Numbered from the stretch's first letter, positions 17,492-26,322 are shown. The stretch: 64,000 bases of DNA from Saccharothrix algeriensis (GCF_016907655.1 NZ_JAFBCL010000001.1:2390001-2454000), one strand, 5' to 3'. The notes: a model not told the origin generated them from the letters alone. Made by a program: numbers and translations.

Positions 17492-19422
17492 CAGCTGTCC
17501 CTGACCTCGAGCCCACGCGAGGGCCGGTAGATCACGTGGACCTGCCGCCCCGCCACCACCTCGGTCTCGGCCCGCCGCGGCCCCGGCACGACGGGGCCGT
17601 CGGAGACCCGCGCGAACCCGTTGCCCGCCCGCGACGGCACCAGCACCGCGTCGTCCACCCGGTCCCAGTTCCGGTCGGCCACCGGGGGCGCGTCCACCAG
17701 GCGCGAGCGCCCGACCGGCAGCGCCGCCTGCCCGCCGCCGGCGCCCGCGGGCAGGGCCGCGACACCACCGCCGCCACCGCCGCCACCGCCGGCCGCGGCG
17801 GCGACCGCGCGCACCGGGTCGACCCCGGCGTCGGAGCGGTCGAGCCGGTGCGCCGTGGCCACCACCGGGTTCGCGGCCTCGGGCCGCACCCGGCCCCGGC
17901 CGCGCTGCGGCGCCTCGGGGCCGTCCGGGTCCGCGTCGCGCACGGTGTCCCAGAACTCCTCCTGCGGCGACGGCCCGGTGTCCTTCTTGCGGCGCAGCAT
18001 GGACAGCAGGCCACCGCGCATGGGCAGCGCCCCGCTCGCCGAGCCGACCGACATCTCGACCATCTGCCACATCCGGCGCATCGGCTTGCCGATCATGAAG
18101 CACACCAGGGTGAGCATCAGCCCCAGCAGCGTCCGGGTCAGCAGCGACAGGCCGGTGGCGTTGAAGATCGCCTGGAGCAGCAGCGCGTGCGTGCCCGCCA
18201 GCACCGCCAGCACCAGCACGTTGAACACCGTCACCGCGACCGCGCGGCCGACCTTGCGCAGCAGGTCGTGGTGCAGCAGCGCGGCCAGGCCGATCAGCGG
18301 CCCGGCCAGCGTCAGCACCCGCAGCAGCAGCTGCGCCAGCAGCACGGCGGCCTTGGCGAACAGCTGGAACAGCGAGAACGCGATCGCCTGGAGCAGCGAG
18401 AGGAACCCGGCGCCGGTGCGCCCGCCCGCCGCGCCGCTGAAGTAGCCCTGGGCGGGGCCGAGCTGCTTGTAGAGGGCCGCGAACTCGTTGCGCTTGGCGT
18501 CGAGCGCGGTCTGGTCGCCGTCCTTGTGCTCGCCGATCTCCTGCACCGTCCAAGCCTGCAGGCCCAGCAGCCGCGGCCCGAACTCGGTGGACTGCGGCGC
18601 CTCCGGCGAGCCGAACTCGCCGCGCAGCCAGCTCTGGTAGACCACCGAGTCGTGCAGCCGCGACGGCAGCACGTCCAGGTTGTCCTTGCCCTCCTCCACG
18701 TCCACGAAACCCGCCTGGATCTCGGAGGTCTTGGTGACCAGGGTGCTGTCCAGCAGGTCGTAGAACTGCGGCAGCGCCAGGGTCGAGGTCGCCAGCCACA
18801 TCGCGGCCAGCGCCCACATCCCGCGCTTGCTGATGGTGGCCAGGTCGCCGTTCCAGATCTGGCGGAACATCAGCACCGCCAGGATCAGCGCGACCAGCCC
18901 GAACCAGCGCAGGTAGACGTTGTCGTAGACCTTCTGCACGCCCTCCTTGACCGCGTCGTCCAGCGGCTGGAGCAGGCCCTGGCCGACGACGGTGTAGTGC
19001 AGGGCGTTGGTCGCGCCGACGATGTTCTTGGCGACGTTGAACAGCTGGTTGCCCATCCAGGTGTCCAGCACCGGGGACGCGTCGGGCAGCCCGCACTTCT
19101 CCTGGTAGGTGTGCCAGACCATGCCCGCGTACCCGTAGGTCAGGTAGGGCGAGTCCTTCACGCCGTTGCCGATGGGCGGGTCGATCGCGCCGACCATGCC
19201 CGAACCCGGCCGCTCGGGGGCCGGCGCCTCACCGCAGGGCGCCGCGTGCGCGGGCGCCGCGCCGATCACGGCCTGGAGGCCGACGAAGGCGACCACGACC
19301 GCCACCGCCCGCCACCGCGAACCGCCGCGCGGGGCCGCGCCGAGCACCCGCGCGGCACGTCTGAACCGCCGCCGCGCGTACAGCGCGACGGCGATCGCCA
19401 CCACCAGCAGGAGGGTGCTCAT
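17491..19422 (-). CDS. VirB6/TrbL-like polytopic membrane protein
   Basis: A 643-residue protein. An N-terminal helix and a second hydrophobic segment ending in AHA look signal-like and are followed by a long extracytoplasmic region. About six further membrane helices lie between residues ~165 and ~430 (for example WFGLVALILAVLMFRQIW and LLGLMLTLVCFMIGKPM). The C-terminal ~200 residues are cytoplasmic and low-complexity, with a run of ten glycines (AAAGGGGGGGGGG region). This shape fits the VirB6/TrbL channel subunit of type IV secretion systems. Overlaps both neighbours by 4 nt. Confidence 0.7.
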   Translation of the reverse strand: MSTLLLVVAIAVALYARRRFRRAARVLGAAPRGGSRWRAVAVVVAFVGLQAVIGAAPAHAAPCGEAPAPERPGSGMVGAIDPPIGNGVKDSPYLTYGYAGMVWHTYQEKCGLPDASPVLDTWMGNQLFNVAKNIVGATNALHYTVVGQGLLQPLDDAVKEGVQKVYDNVYLRWFGLVALILAVLMFRQIWNGDLATISKRGMWALAAMWLATSTLALPQFYDLLDSTLVTKTSEIQAGFVDVEEGKDNLDVLPSRLHDSVVYQSWLRGEFGSPEAPQSTEFGPRLLGLQAWTVQEIGEHKDGDQTALDAKRNEFAALYKQLGPAQGYFSGAAGGRTGAGFLSLLQAIAFSLFQLFAKAAVLLAQLLLRVLTLAGPLIGLAALLHHDLLRKVGRAVAVTVFNVLVLAVLAGTHALLLQAIFNATGLSLLTRTLLGLMLTLVCFMIGKPMRRMWQMVEMSVGSASGALPMRGGLLSMLRRKKDTGPSPQEEFWDTVRDADPDGPEAPQRGRGRVRPEAANPVVATAHRLDRSDAGVDPVRAVAAAAGGGGGGGGGVAALPAGAGGGQAALPVGRSRLVDAPPVADRNWDRVDDAVLVPSRAGNGFARVSDGPVVPGPRRAETEVVAGRQVHVIYRPSRGLEVRDS

Positions 19423-22280
19423 GCCGCACCTTCCCGACCGGAGCGGCGGTTTCCTCCCTCACCGTGGCCCGACTCGACCAGCTCGTCCGCGAGGCCGACC
19501 TCCAGGTCGGCGGCCAGCTCGTCGTCGTAGTCGTCGTGGTCCTCCGCGTAGGCGAACGGGTCCTGCGGCTCGGAGGCGAGTTCCACCTCGGCCGGCTCCG
19601 GGCCGTCGCGCATCGCGTCGGGCGTGGTGTCCAGCGCGTTGCGCAGGTGCTCCAGGTGCGGCCCGGAGAAGTCGATGCGGATGCGCTCCACGCCGCCCGC
19701 GCCGTCGCCGAAGATGAACTGCCGGGGCGCGCGGTCGCGCTCGGTGCTGTTGCGGACCCCGCCGGGGCGGCGGCCCAGCGACGCCACCACCTGCTCGTAG
19801 CCCGCGCCGACCGGGACCTTCAGCAGCCGCAGGGCGTCGGCCTGCGCCTGGTCGTCGTCCAGGCGGCCCACGAAGACCGAGTCGAGCAGCGCCACGAAGC
19901 CCTGGATCTTCAGGAAGTCCGCCGGGATCTGCGACGACAGCAGGACGCGGACGTTCCACTTGCGCGAGTCGCGCGCGAAGCGGTTCATCAGCACCCGGCC
20001 GGTGGGCACCTCGGACAGGAAGAACGCCTCGTCGATCCACACGCCCTTGCGGAGGTCCTTGGGCCGCTCGTAGATCGAGCGCTGGGTCAGCCAGGCCGCC
20101 AGGTTGAGCATCTCGACGCCCAGGGCCTCGGCGTCGGTCCAGTGCTCGCGCCCGACGCCGTCCTTGGGCAGGTTCAGCCCCGCCATGGTCAGCACGGTCA
20201 GGCGGTCGTCGCGCGCCTCGTTGTACGGGTCGGCGTCCTTCTCCGGGATGAGCAGCGACATGCGCTCGCGCATCTCGTCGAGGAAGTCGGCCACCACGAC
20301 GGCGTGCTCGTGGTGCTCGGAGGCGTCGCGGCGCAGCGCCTCGAAGACCTGCCCGGGGTGGGCGTCGGGCCGGCCGCCGACCGTGCGGACCGCGCGCAGC
20401 AGCACGATCCGGGTCTGCGGCAGCCGCGCGACCTCGAACGGCAGCAGGCCGGTCAGCACGTCCAGCACGAGGCGGCGGCGGGTGGCCGCGGCCAGCGCGC
20501 GCTCGCGCCGCCACGCCCGCTCCGCGTCCTCCTCGTCCAGGAAGTGGTCCAGCAGCGGCTCGGCCACCACCCGGTACGGGTTGAGGATGCCGGGCTGGGC
20601 GTTGAGCAGGTTGATCGGCCGCGCGTAGGGCCGCAGCTCGGGCAGCTCGCACAGCGCCGTCAGCGGCCCGGACGGGTCCAGCAGCGTCCAGTGCGCGCCG
20701 GACCGCAGCGTCTTGTAGACGATGCCGCCGCCGAGGAAGGACTTGCCCGCGCCCAGGCCGGCGACCAGCGCCGTCAGGCCGGACGAGTCGCGCAGCTCCT
20801 GCGCCATCCACGGGTCCCACGCCACCGGGCGGCGGGTGGCCGTCACAGTCTCGCCGAGCAGGATGCCGCGCCGGTCGCCGACCTCGGCGGTCGCGGTGGG
20901 CACGGCCGAGGCCGCCCACAGCACCGAGCCGCGCCGCAGGTAGGCCGAGGACGACAGGGACTCGCCGGGGATGAACTCGCGGGCGATCGCGTACTGCGCC
21001 TCGGGGTGCTCGATGGCGACCTTGGGCTTGTAGAGGTCCAGCAGCGACTGGGCCAGCCGCAGCGCCTCGCGCTCGGTCGGGCCGGACACCGCGAGCCGCC
21101 ACCACGAGCGCACCCGGGTGCCCAGCGCGGTGAAGCCCGACGTCATCTCGTCGTCGATCTCCAGCACCCGCGAAGCCTGCCGGGCCAGCGACTGCGGCGG
21201 CTCCAGCTCGTGCTCGTCGGTGTAGTGGCGCACCTGCGAGCGGACCTTGTTCATCTGCCGCTGCAGCTCGCCCGCGACCTCCTCGGGCCGCCGCACGTAG
21301 ATCCGGGCCGACCACTCGACGGAGGCGGGCAGCCGGTCCGAGCGCTGCACCCACGGGTCGTCGATCTCGGGGATCTGCAGGCCGTGCATGAGGCCGACGG
21401 TGAGGACGGCGACGTGCCGCTTGATGCCCGCGTTCGACCCGGTGCGGCCCCGCACCGTCACGGTCGGCGCGTAGGGCTCCTGGTGGAAGTCCGCCGCGTC
21501 GGTGAACGACGCCAGGTCCTCCGGCTCCCACGGCGCGCCGGGCACGGCCGGCAGGTTGCGCGGCGCGGGCAGGCCCAGCGAGCACGACCGGTGCATCAGC
21601 CAGGACATCTCCTCGGCCGTGACCGGGCGGCCCTCCAGGCCGGCGGAGCCGATCACCTGGTCCAGGTGGTCGACCTCGGACTCGATCGCGACCAGCTCGG
21701 CGTCCACTGCGTCCGGGAACACCTTGCGCAGCACGGGGGCGGCCCGCTCGACGGCGCGGTCCATCATGTTGCGGGTCTGCACCTGGACGCCGAGGTAGAC
21801 CTCCTTCTCCGCCATCGAGCGGCCCATCAGCTGCTGCTGCTCGCCGACCATGTAGTCGTCGAAGCTCAGCGTCCCGGGCGTGTCCGGCAGCCGGCGCACC
21901 GCGTTGTGCACGTGCGCCTCGGCCCACATGCGGATCGGGTACGGGCGCGTGGTCACGCGCAGGTGCATCCAGCGGCCCTGCAGCTCGGCGTACTGGCCCG
22001 CGATGGCCGCGATCAGGTCCTGGCGCTGCGAGTCCGAGCGGAACGACCAGCGCTGCGGCGCGAGCTTGTACCAGGCGTAGACCTCCTGGCCGGTGCGCAG
22101 CAGGTGGCCGTCGATGCTGCGGGCGGAGATCGACGGTGTGTAGCTGGGCACGGCCTGCTCGCCCGGCAGGCGGCGACCGCGCTTGCTGTAGACCTTCCGG
22201 TCGTCCCGCGCGGCAGCCGCGTGCTGGGCCACGTGCTGCGCTGCGGAGCGCCGGTTCCGGTCACGCCGGCGTCCGAACAC
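19419..22280 (-). CDS. virB4: VirB4-like type IV secretion ATPase
   Basis: A 953-residue cytoplasmic ATPase. The N-terminal ~480 residues correspond to the poorly conserved VirB4 N domain (SRSIDGHLLRTGQEVYAWYK-like start, MRTTRPYPIRMWAE region). The RecA-like motor has Walker A GLGAGKS at 508-514, Walker B VWIDEAFF at 747-754 and a conserved LLSSQIPADFLK glutamine motif. The last ~60 residues are strongly acidic. VirB4 proteins energise assembly of the pilus or channel. Its start overlaps the upstream gene by 20 nt and its stop overlaps the next start by 4 nt. Confidence 0.85.
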   Translation of the reverse strand: MFGRRRDRNRRSAAQHVAQHAAAARDDRKVYSKRGRRLPGEQAVPSYTPSISARSIDGHLLRTGQEVYAWYKLAPQRWSFRSDSQRQDLIAAIAGQYAELQGRWMHLRVTTRPYPIRMWAEAHVHNAVRRLPDTPGTLSFDDYMVGEQQQLMGRSMAEKEVYLGVQVQTRNMMDRAVERAAPVLRKVFPDAVDAELVAIESEVDHLDQVIGSAGLEGRPVTAEEMSWLMHRSCSLGLPAPRNLPAVPGAPWEPEDLASFTDAADFHQEPYAPTVTVRGRTGSNAGIKRHVAVLTVGLMHGLQIPEIDDPWVQRSDRLPASVEWSARIYVRRPEEVAGELQRQMNKVRSQVRHYTDEHELEPPQSLARQASRVLEIDDEMTSGFTALGTRVRSWWRLAVSGPTEREALRLAQSLLDLYKPKVAIEHPEAQYAIAREFIPGESLSSSAYLRRGSVLWAASAVPTATAEVGDRRGILLGETVTATRRPVAWDPWMAQELRDSSGLTALVAGLGAGKSFLGGGIVYKTLRSGAHWTLLDPSGPLTALCELPELRPYARPINLLNAQPGILNPYRVVAEPLLDHFLDEEDAERAWRRERALAAATRRRLVLDVLTGLLPFEVARLPQTRIVLLRAVRTVGGRPDAHPGQVFEALRRDASEHHEHAVVVADFLDEMRERMSLLIPEKDADPYNEARDDRLTVLTMAGLNLPKDGVGREHWTDAEALGVEMLNLAAWLTQRSIYERPKDLRKGVWIDEAFFLSEVPTGRVLMNRFARDSRKWNVRVLLSSQIPADFLKIQGFVALLDSVFVGRLDDDQAQADALRLLKVPVGAGYEQVVASLGRRPGGVRNSTERDRAPRQFIFGDGAGGVERIRIDFSGPHLEHLRNALDTTPDAMRDGPEPAEVELASEPQDPFAYAEDHDDYDDELAADLEVGLADELVESGHGEGGNRRSGREGAA

Positions 22281-22740
22281 CGCGATCCTCCTTCTTACGG
22301 CGGTCTGCCTGCCTGCGGTGCTGGGATCGGGCCGCGCGGTCCCGGCGTTCCGCCGCCCGGTCGCGGCGGGTGCGCCGGCGCGGTCGCTGCCGGTTGACCC
22401 GGATGCGGGCCGCGCTGGCCGCGCCGCCGCGCCCCGAGGTCTTCTCGCGCGGGGAGTTCAGCTCGCGCACCCACATCGCCACCACGGCCGACAGCGGGCG
22501 CTCGTGGCTGATGCGCGTGCAGATGAACCGGGTCAGCGCGATCGTGATCACGAAGCCCCAGCCGGTGTTGATGAAGTCGAACCCGAAGCCGACCTGCCGC
22601 TGCACGGCGGTGACCACCAGGAACACCACGATGCCGACGCCCCAGGCCACGTAGCGCGCCCGCCACGGGAAGGTCGCCTTCGGCGGGCCGAGCCAGACGG
22701 CGTCGACCCGGTAGACCTCGTCGTCAGTGCGCACCCGCAA
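22261..22740 (-). CDS. Small membrane protein, VirB3/PrgI-like position in T4SS operon
   Basis: A 159-residue protein with two adjacent membrane helices at ~28-70 (YVAWGVGIVVFLVVTAV and GWGFVITIALTRFI). An Arg-rich, highly basic cytoplasmic tail of about 55 residues follows. A small two-helix protein directly upstream of the VirB4 ATPase is the usual place of VirB3 or Gram-positive PrgI. There is no sequence motif that proves the assignment. It ends inside the first 20 nt of virB4, so the two are translationally coupled. Confidence 0.6.
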   Translation of the reverse strand: MRVRTDDEVYRVDAVWLGPPKATFPWRARYVAWGVGIVVFLVVTAVQRQVGFGFDFINTGWGFVITIALTRFICTRISHERPLSAVVAMWVRELNSPREKTSGRGGAASAARIRVNRQRPRRRTRRDRAAERRDRAARSQHRRQADRRKKEDRGVRTPA

Positions 22741-22743
22741 GGG

Positions 22744-23022
22744 TCACCCGCCGGTGAAGAGGCCGGCGATCCACTGGCCGATGTTCGCACCGGCGTTCGT
22801 GGTCACGGCGAGGCCGATGATCGCCAACGCGATGATCACGCCGCCCAGCCTGCGCATGACGCCGGCGTTGTCGCCCTTGCCGCCACCCAGCCAGAGCAGG
22901 AGGACGGCGACGGTCAGCAGGAGCAGCGGGACCAGGTTGTCGAGGATCCACTGGCGCACGCCGCCTGTGCCCAGGGCGGGCGGTGTCTGCTGCGCGAGTG
23001 TTACCAGGGTCATGGCGGTCAT
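22744..23022 (-). CDS. Two-helix small membrane protein, possible VirB2-like pilin, first gene of operon
   Basis: A 92-residue protein with two hydrophobic helices, at ~28-46 (DNLVPLLLLTVAVLLLWLG) and ~60-80 (GGVIIALAIIGLAVTTNAG), joined by a short basic loop (GKGDNAGVMRR). Size, topology and first place in the operon recall VirB2/TrbC pilin subunits, but there is no clear cleavable signal peptide. An AGGAG Shine-Dalgarno precedes the ATG and lies within a perfect 7-bp dyad. An internal ATG at codon 4 is an alternative start. The stop is 3 nt before the next start. Confidence 0.6.
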   Translation of the reverse strand: MTAMTLVTLAQQTPPALGTGGVRQWILDNLVPLLLLTVAVLLLWLGGGKGDNAGVMRRLGGVIIALAIIGLAVTTNAGANIGQWIAGLFTGG

Positions 23023-23024
23023 CT

Positions 23025-23040
23025 CGTACTCCTGAGTACG
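23025..23040 (-). promoter_or_regulatory. Perfect dyad overlapping the ribosome-binding site of the operon's first gene
   Basis: CGTACTC and GAGTACG are separated by 2 nt. On the minus strand the second arm contains the AGGAG Shine-Dalgarno for the ATG at 23022. The dyad could be a repressor site or an RNA hairpin masking the site; its role is inferred from position only. Confidence 0.45.
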
Positions 23041-23216
23041 CAGGACTTCGCCGGGCGGGCCGAGGGGTGCCCGTCCGGTTCGTGCGCTATCGAGTAGAAC
23101 ACGTCTTCGTCACGAGGTGTGTCGGTCGACTGGCGGTGGGTAGATCACGAGCCGTTCCCCTGGAGGTCGATTACGTCTAATCTGGCCACAGACATCATGG
23201 TTCCGGGGGAGCCGGC

Positions 23217-23242
23217 GGAGAACCGGTGACACCGGATTCTCC
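23217..23242. promoter_or_regulatory. Near-palindromic operator-like dyad
   Basis: GGAGAA-CCGGTG-A-CACCGG-A-TTCTCC is a 12-bp-arm dyad with a single bulged base, in the control region shared with the RHH-like gene. Such symmetry suits a dimeric DNA-binding protein; the adjacent regulator is a candidate. Confidence 0.4.
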
Positions 23243-23404
23243 CGATTGCTGAGACAGTTCACCCGGCTGCGGACTCCCTGGTCACGCACTGTGTGCACGA
23301 CCTTGATCCCCCCGTCCACCCCGCCGCGCCGGTGACCCGTTCGGCCTCCGGGATTGGCCCGAACGGACTCCATCCCGGAGTGACGACGTCGAGGAGGCTC
23401 GCAG

Positions 23405-23746
23405 ATGGTCCAGCCGCCCGTAGCCGAGCCCGAACCAGCCGACGGAGTGAACGAAATCACCGTCTCCGTGACCGTCTCGGGCGAAGATCAGGCTACCGGC
23501 TCGGACGGGCGCCCGGGGCGGCGGGTGCAGCGGACGGTCAACTTCGACCGGGAGGTGCTGGAGCGGGCCCGCGCGGCGGCCACCTACCTGGCGGCCTACG
23601 TGCCGGCGGCGACCGTGCGCAGCCTCGCCGACATCGTCAACCCGGCGGTGGAAGCCTACGTGGCGGAGCTGGAGCGCCGGTACAACGGCGGCGAGGCGTT
23701 CCGCCCGGTGCACCGGATGCCGCCGGGCCGCCCGGCCCGCCGCTGA
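23405..23746 (+). CDS. Ribbon-helix-helix-like DNA-binding protein
   Basis: A 113-residue protein. The first ~45 residues are acidic and disordered. The core RRVQRTVNFDREVLERARAA gives the beta strand and first helix of an RHH fold, and VRSLADIVNPAVEAYVAELE the second helix. Similar small proteins act as ParB/ParG-like centromere binders or repressors on actinobacterial plasmids. GAGGAGG lies about 8 nt before the ATG. It is transcribed away from the T4SS-like operon and is the natural candidate for its regulator. No ParA-type ATPase is adjacent. Confidence 0.7.
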   Translation: MVQPPVAEPEPADGVNEITVSVTVSGEDQATGSDGRPGRRVQRTVNFDREVLERARAAATYLAAYVPAATVRSLADIVNPAVEAYVAELERRYNGGEAFRPVHRMPPGRPARR

Positions 23747-23766
23747 TCCCATCCGCACATGAGGAG

Positions 23767-23794
23767 GACTCGCACGGCGGGCGCCGTGCGAGTC
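23767..23794. terminator. Perfect 12-bp hairpin after the RHH gene
   Basis: GACTCGCACGGC and GCCGTGCGAGTC enclose a GGGC tetraloop, 20 nt after the RHH stop codon and before the convergent secreted-protein gene. Confidence 0.75.
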
Positions 23795-23808
23795 CCGGGT
23801 CGGGCGCG

Positions 23809-23850
23809 GCCGGCGCCCTTCCGCCCCCAGTGCGACGGAAGGGCGCCGGC
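23809..23850. terminator. Perfect 15-bp hairpin before the convergent secreted-protein gene end
   Basis: GCCGGCGCCCTTCCG (23809-23823) pairs with CGGAAGGGCGCCGGC (23836-23850) around a 12-nt loop. It lies 9 bp past the stop of the minus-strand gene, so it probably ends that transcript; with the previous hairpin it isolates the two convergent units. Confidence 0.75.
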
Positions 23851-23859
23851 GTCACGCGA

Positions 23860-25467
23860 TCAGCTGGTGCCGGACAGCCGCCAGTAGCCGCCGGTCGGCA
23901 GGATGTCCGGGCCCACCGGGCCCTTGCCCCAGAAGTAGTCGTTGTAGGTGGCCGTCCACGACGGGCCGATCGGGCCCATGGTCGCCCAGCGCACCCACGA
24001 GGGCTGGGTGTCGATCGACGCCTGCGCCCACGCGTCGCGGACCTTCATCGGCTTGTTCCACCACAGGAAGGGCTTGCGCAGCAGGTAGTTGCCGAACCGG
24101 CTGCCGTGCGCCTTGCTGTGCACGGACGCGGTGTCGAAGCTGTTGATCTGGTGCAGCCCGCGGAACGCCCGGCCCCAGCGCTGCGCCCAGCTCTGGCCAC
24201 CGGCGCTGCCCTGGAGGATCGAGCTGGTGAACAGGCTCATCCACTCGACGTCCCGGTTGCCCCAGCGGGCCTCGGTGTTGGCCAGGAACGTGTCGGTGTT
24301 GTTGCTGCACCCGGCGAAGGAGAACCCGGTCGGCGCGCCGCGGCCCTGCCAGTAGGTCATGTCCACGTCGTCGGCGTACACCTGGTCGTTGCCGCCGGCG
24401 TACGCCGGGTCCTTGAAGTCCCGCTCCCAGGCGTTGGCGTTGAGCCAGCTGAACTGCACCGGGATGCCCCGGCTGGTGAACTGGCCGTTGAACCCGTTGA
24501 CGTTGGTCGCCGTCCAGGGCAGGCCGGCGCACGGGCCGGTGCCCTCGCTGCCGACGTCGACCCGGTTGGTCCACTGTGGAGCGAGGCCGCCCGCCTCGGC
24601 GCGCGGCGGCTGGTCGGGACCGGGCTCGGGCAGGGCGGCGTCCACCGCGGCGGGCACGGTGACCGGCTGCGCGGCGGCGCCGTCCGGGCCGACGCCCGAG
24701 CACCGGATGCCGGGCTCCAGCCTGGCCACCTTCTCCGCCAGCGCCGGGGCCTCGTAGACGTAGGAGACGTCGGTCAGCCGGACGTCGCCGGTCAGCACCT
24801 TGGCGCAGCGCCCGCGGGCCTCGGTCAGGTCCAGCACCGGCACGGTGCCCGCCTCGGCCACCTCGCGCGTGCTGTGGGTCAGGCCCGTGACCGCGCCGCG
24901 GCCGTCGTACGCGACGCGGATCTTGGCGCCCGCGCCCTCCAGCGGCACGCCGCCGAGGGTGAAGGCGAACGACACCGCGGTGTCCAGCGGGGCGGACGCG
25001 ACCACCCTGCTGTTGGCGTCCACGACCTCGAACGTCGTGTGCGCGGCGTGCGCGGTCGCGTTGCCCGGCAGCAGGCCGATGCCGCGCAGCGCCTCCTGGG
25101 CGCGCTTGGCGGCGGAGTCGGTCGGGATGGCCCGCACCTGCTTGAGGGCTTCGAGGTCGAGCTGGGACCGGGTGGTCGGCAACCCGTCCTCGTCGACCTC
25201 GCCGGTGCCGTGGTCCAGGCCCGGCACCCTCAGGTAGGTGGCCTCGTCGGCGAAGGAGACCGAGCCGTCCTCGGCCCTCTCGACGCCGCGGAGCCCGAAA
25301 GCCTTCTGCAGGGCCGCCGCCTGCTCCGGGCTGAGCCCGGCGCTCTTGACCTCGTAGACCGGCAGTTCGGTGGTCGCCGCCCCGGCGGTGACCGGGCTGC
25401 CGACGGCTGCCGCGCCGACCAGCCCGGTCAGGGCGAGCCAGGTGGCCGCCCTCTTGGTGGTGGACAT
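23860..25467 (-). CDS. Secreted protein with DUF6345-like C-terminal domain
   Basis: A 535-residue exported protein. The signal peptide has a basic start (MSTTKRAATWLALTGLVGAA) and probable cleavage after AGA around residue 30. Residues ~35-290 form a propeptide-like beta-rich region. From about residue 320 the domain resembles the family I recall as DUF6345 (VDMTYWQGRGAPTGFSFAG, WGRAFRGLHQINSF, KVRDAWAQASID). Family members I recall carry GHG and a Cys at positions reading GRG and TSS here, so the domain may be inactive. A strong AGGAGGG lies 6-7 nt before the ATG. Function unknown. Confidence 0.7.
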   Translation of the reverse strand: MSTTKRAATWLALTGLVGAAAVGSPVTAGAATTELPVYEVKSAGLSPEQAAALQKAFGLRGVERAEDGSVSFADEATYLRVPGLDHGTGEVDEDGLPTTRSQLDLEALKQVRAIPTDSAAKRAQEALRGIGLLPGNATAHAAHTTFEVVDANSRVVASAPLDTAVSFAFTLGGVPLEGAGAKIRVAYDGRGAVTGLTHSTREVAEAGTVPVLDLTEARGRCAKVLTGDVRLTDVSYVYEAPALAEKVARLEPGIRCSGVGPDGAAAQPVTVPAAVDAALPEPGPDQPPRAEAGGLAPQWTNRVDVGSEGTGPCAGLPWTATNVNGFNGQFTSRGIPVQFSWLNANAWERDFKDPAYAGGNDQVYADDVDMTYWQGRGAPTGFSFAGCSNNTDTFLANTEARWGNRDVEWMSLFTSSILQGSAGGQSWAQRWGRAFRGLHQINSFDTASVHSKAHGSRFGNYLLRKPFLWWNKPMKVRDAWAQASIDTQPSWVRWATMGPIGPSWTATYNDYFWGKGPVGPDILPTGGYWRLSGTS

Positions 25468-25661
25468 GGGAACCCTCCTCGTGACGACCGCGGGGCAGGG
25501 CCCGCGGTTCGGCAGGAGGACACCCCGGCGGGCGGCCTGATACGAAGGATCACTCGAACGGCCCCACGGGGGGTGGCGCCTTCCCCCGCGCCGCGGACGC
25601 ACCGGCGCGTGCCCGCGGGAGGGCGAGCCGGTTGCCGGGCACGGGTGGGGGTCCCGGACGG

Positions 25662-25697
25662 GCGCGGCGCCCCGGTCGGGTGACCGGGGCGCCGCGC
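25662..25697 (-). terminator. Hairpin downstream of RNase P RNA
   Basis: GCGCGGCGCCCCGGTC and GACCGGGGCGCCGCGC form a perfect 16-bp stem with a GGGT loop, 12 nt past the rnpB 3' end on the minus strand. Confidence 0.75.
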
Positions 25698-25708
25698 GGG
25701 CCCGAAGG

Positions 25709-26106
25709 GGACGAGCCGGCCGTAAGCCGGATTCTGTTCGCGGGCGCCTCGCGGCGACACCGCTCGGCGGCCATCCATCTCGGCCTGCCGTCACCGGCAG
25801 GCTCTTGCGGCCTACCCGCAGGCATCGGGCGGGCAGCCCTCGATCGCCTGCGCAGGCGCCGAAGCGCCCTCTTGGCCTTGCTCCGGGTGGGGTTTACCTA
25901 GCCGCCCCCGTCACCGGGGGCGCTGGTGGTCTCTTACACCACCGTTTCACCCTTACCCCGGCTCGCGCCGGGGCGGTCTGTTCTCTGTGGCACTGTCCCG
26001 AGGGTCGCCCCTGGTTGCCGTTGACAACCACCCTGCCCTGCGGAGTCCGGACTTTCCTCGGCGGCAGACGTTGATCTGCCGACGCGGCCGCCCTGCCGAC
26101 TCGTCC
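25709..26106 (-). ncRNA. rnpB: RNase P RNA, bacterial type A
   Basis: Catalytic RNA that matures tRNA 5' ends. On the minus strand the molecule starts GGACGAGTCGGCAGGGC and ends near GGCCGGCTCGTCC, so its termini pair as helix P1. The universally conserved GAGGAAAGTCCGGACT lies near the 5' end and an ACAGAA-type element near the 3' end (complement of TTCTGT at 25733-25738). Several GC-rich paired helices lie between. The ~398-nt length fits actinobacterial type A RNAs. Ends are estimated to within a few bases. It lies next to the RNase H-CobC block, as I recall for mycobacteria. Confidence 0.95.
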
Positions 26107-26322
26107 GGGGACAGGGTAACCGGTCATGTCCCAGGCTGTGGAACCAGACCCCCGGAAAGCTTGTCGCGATGTGGAACTTGCGCTCTACTCGGCACATGGC
26201 AGAAATCGCGGTGCTCACCCGTCGTCGGCACGTGGACTTCGGCCGGACCGCCGCCGCGATCTGTTGGCGCTGACACATTTACCTCGTAGTCCGAGCCTTT
26301 TCGGAAAGGTGTTCAGCGAGCC

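Larger units (their letters stand above)
23023..23404. other. Divergent control region between T4SS-like operon and RHH gene
   Basis: This 382-bp gap has lower GC than its surroundings and must hold the promoters of both units. Two dyads (23025-23040 and 23217-23242) are listed separately. Short frames on both strands lack a ribosome-binding site and family resemblance, so no gene is called. Confidence 0.6.

Noticed and set aside
15886..23022. Integrative conjugative element or prophage
   Set aside because: No integrase, relaxase, coupling protein, replication gene or attachment repeats are visible and base composition matches the chromosome.
23110..23460. 116-codon minus-strand frame in the T4SS control region
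   Set aside because: It overlaps the RHH gene start and its product has shadow-like composition.
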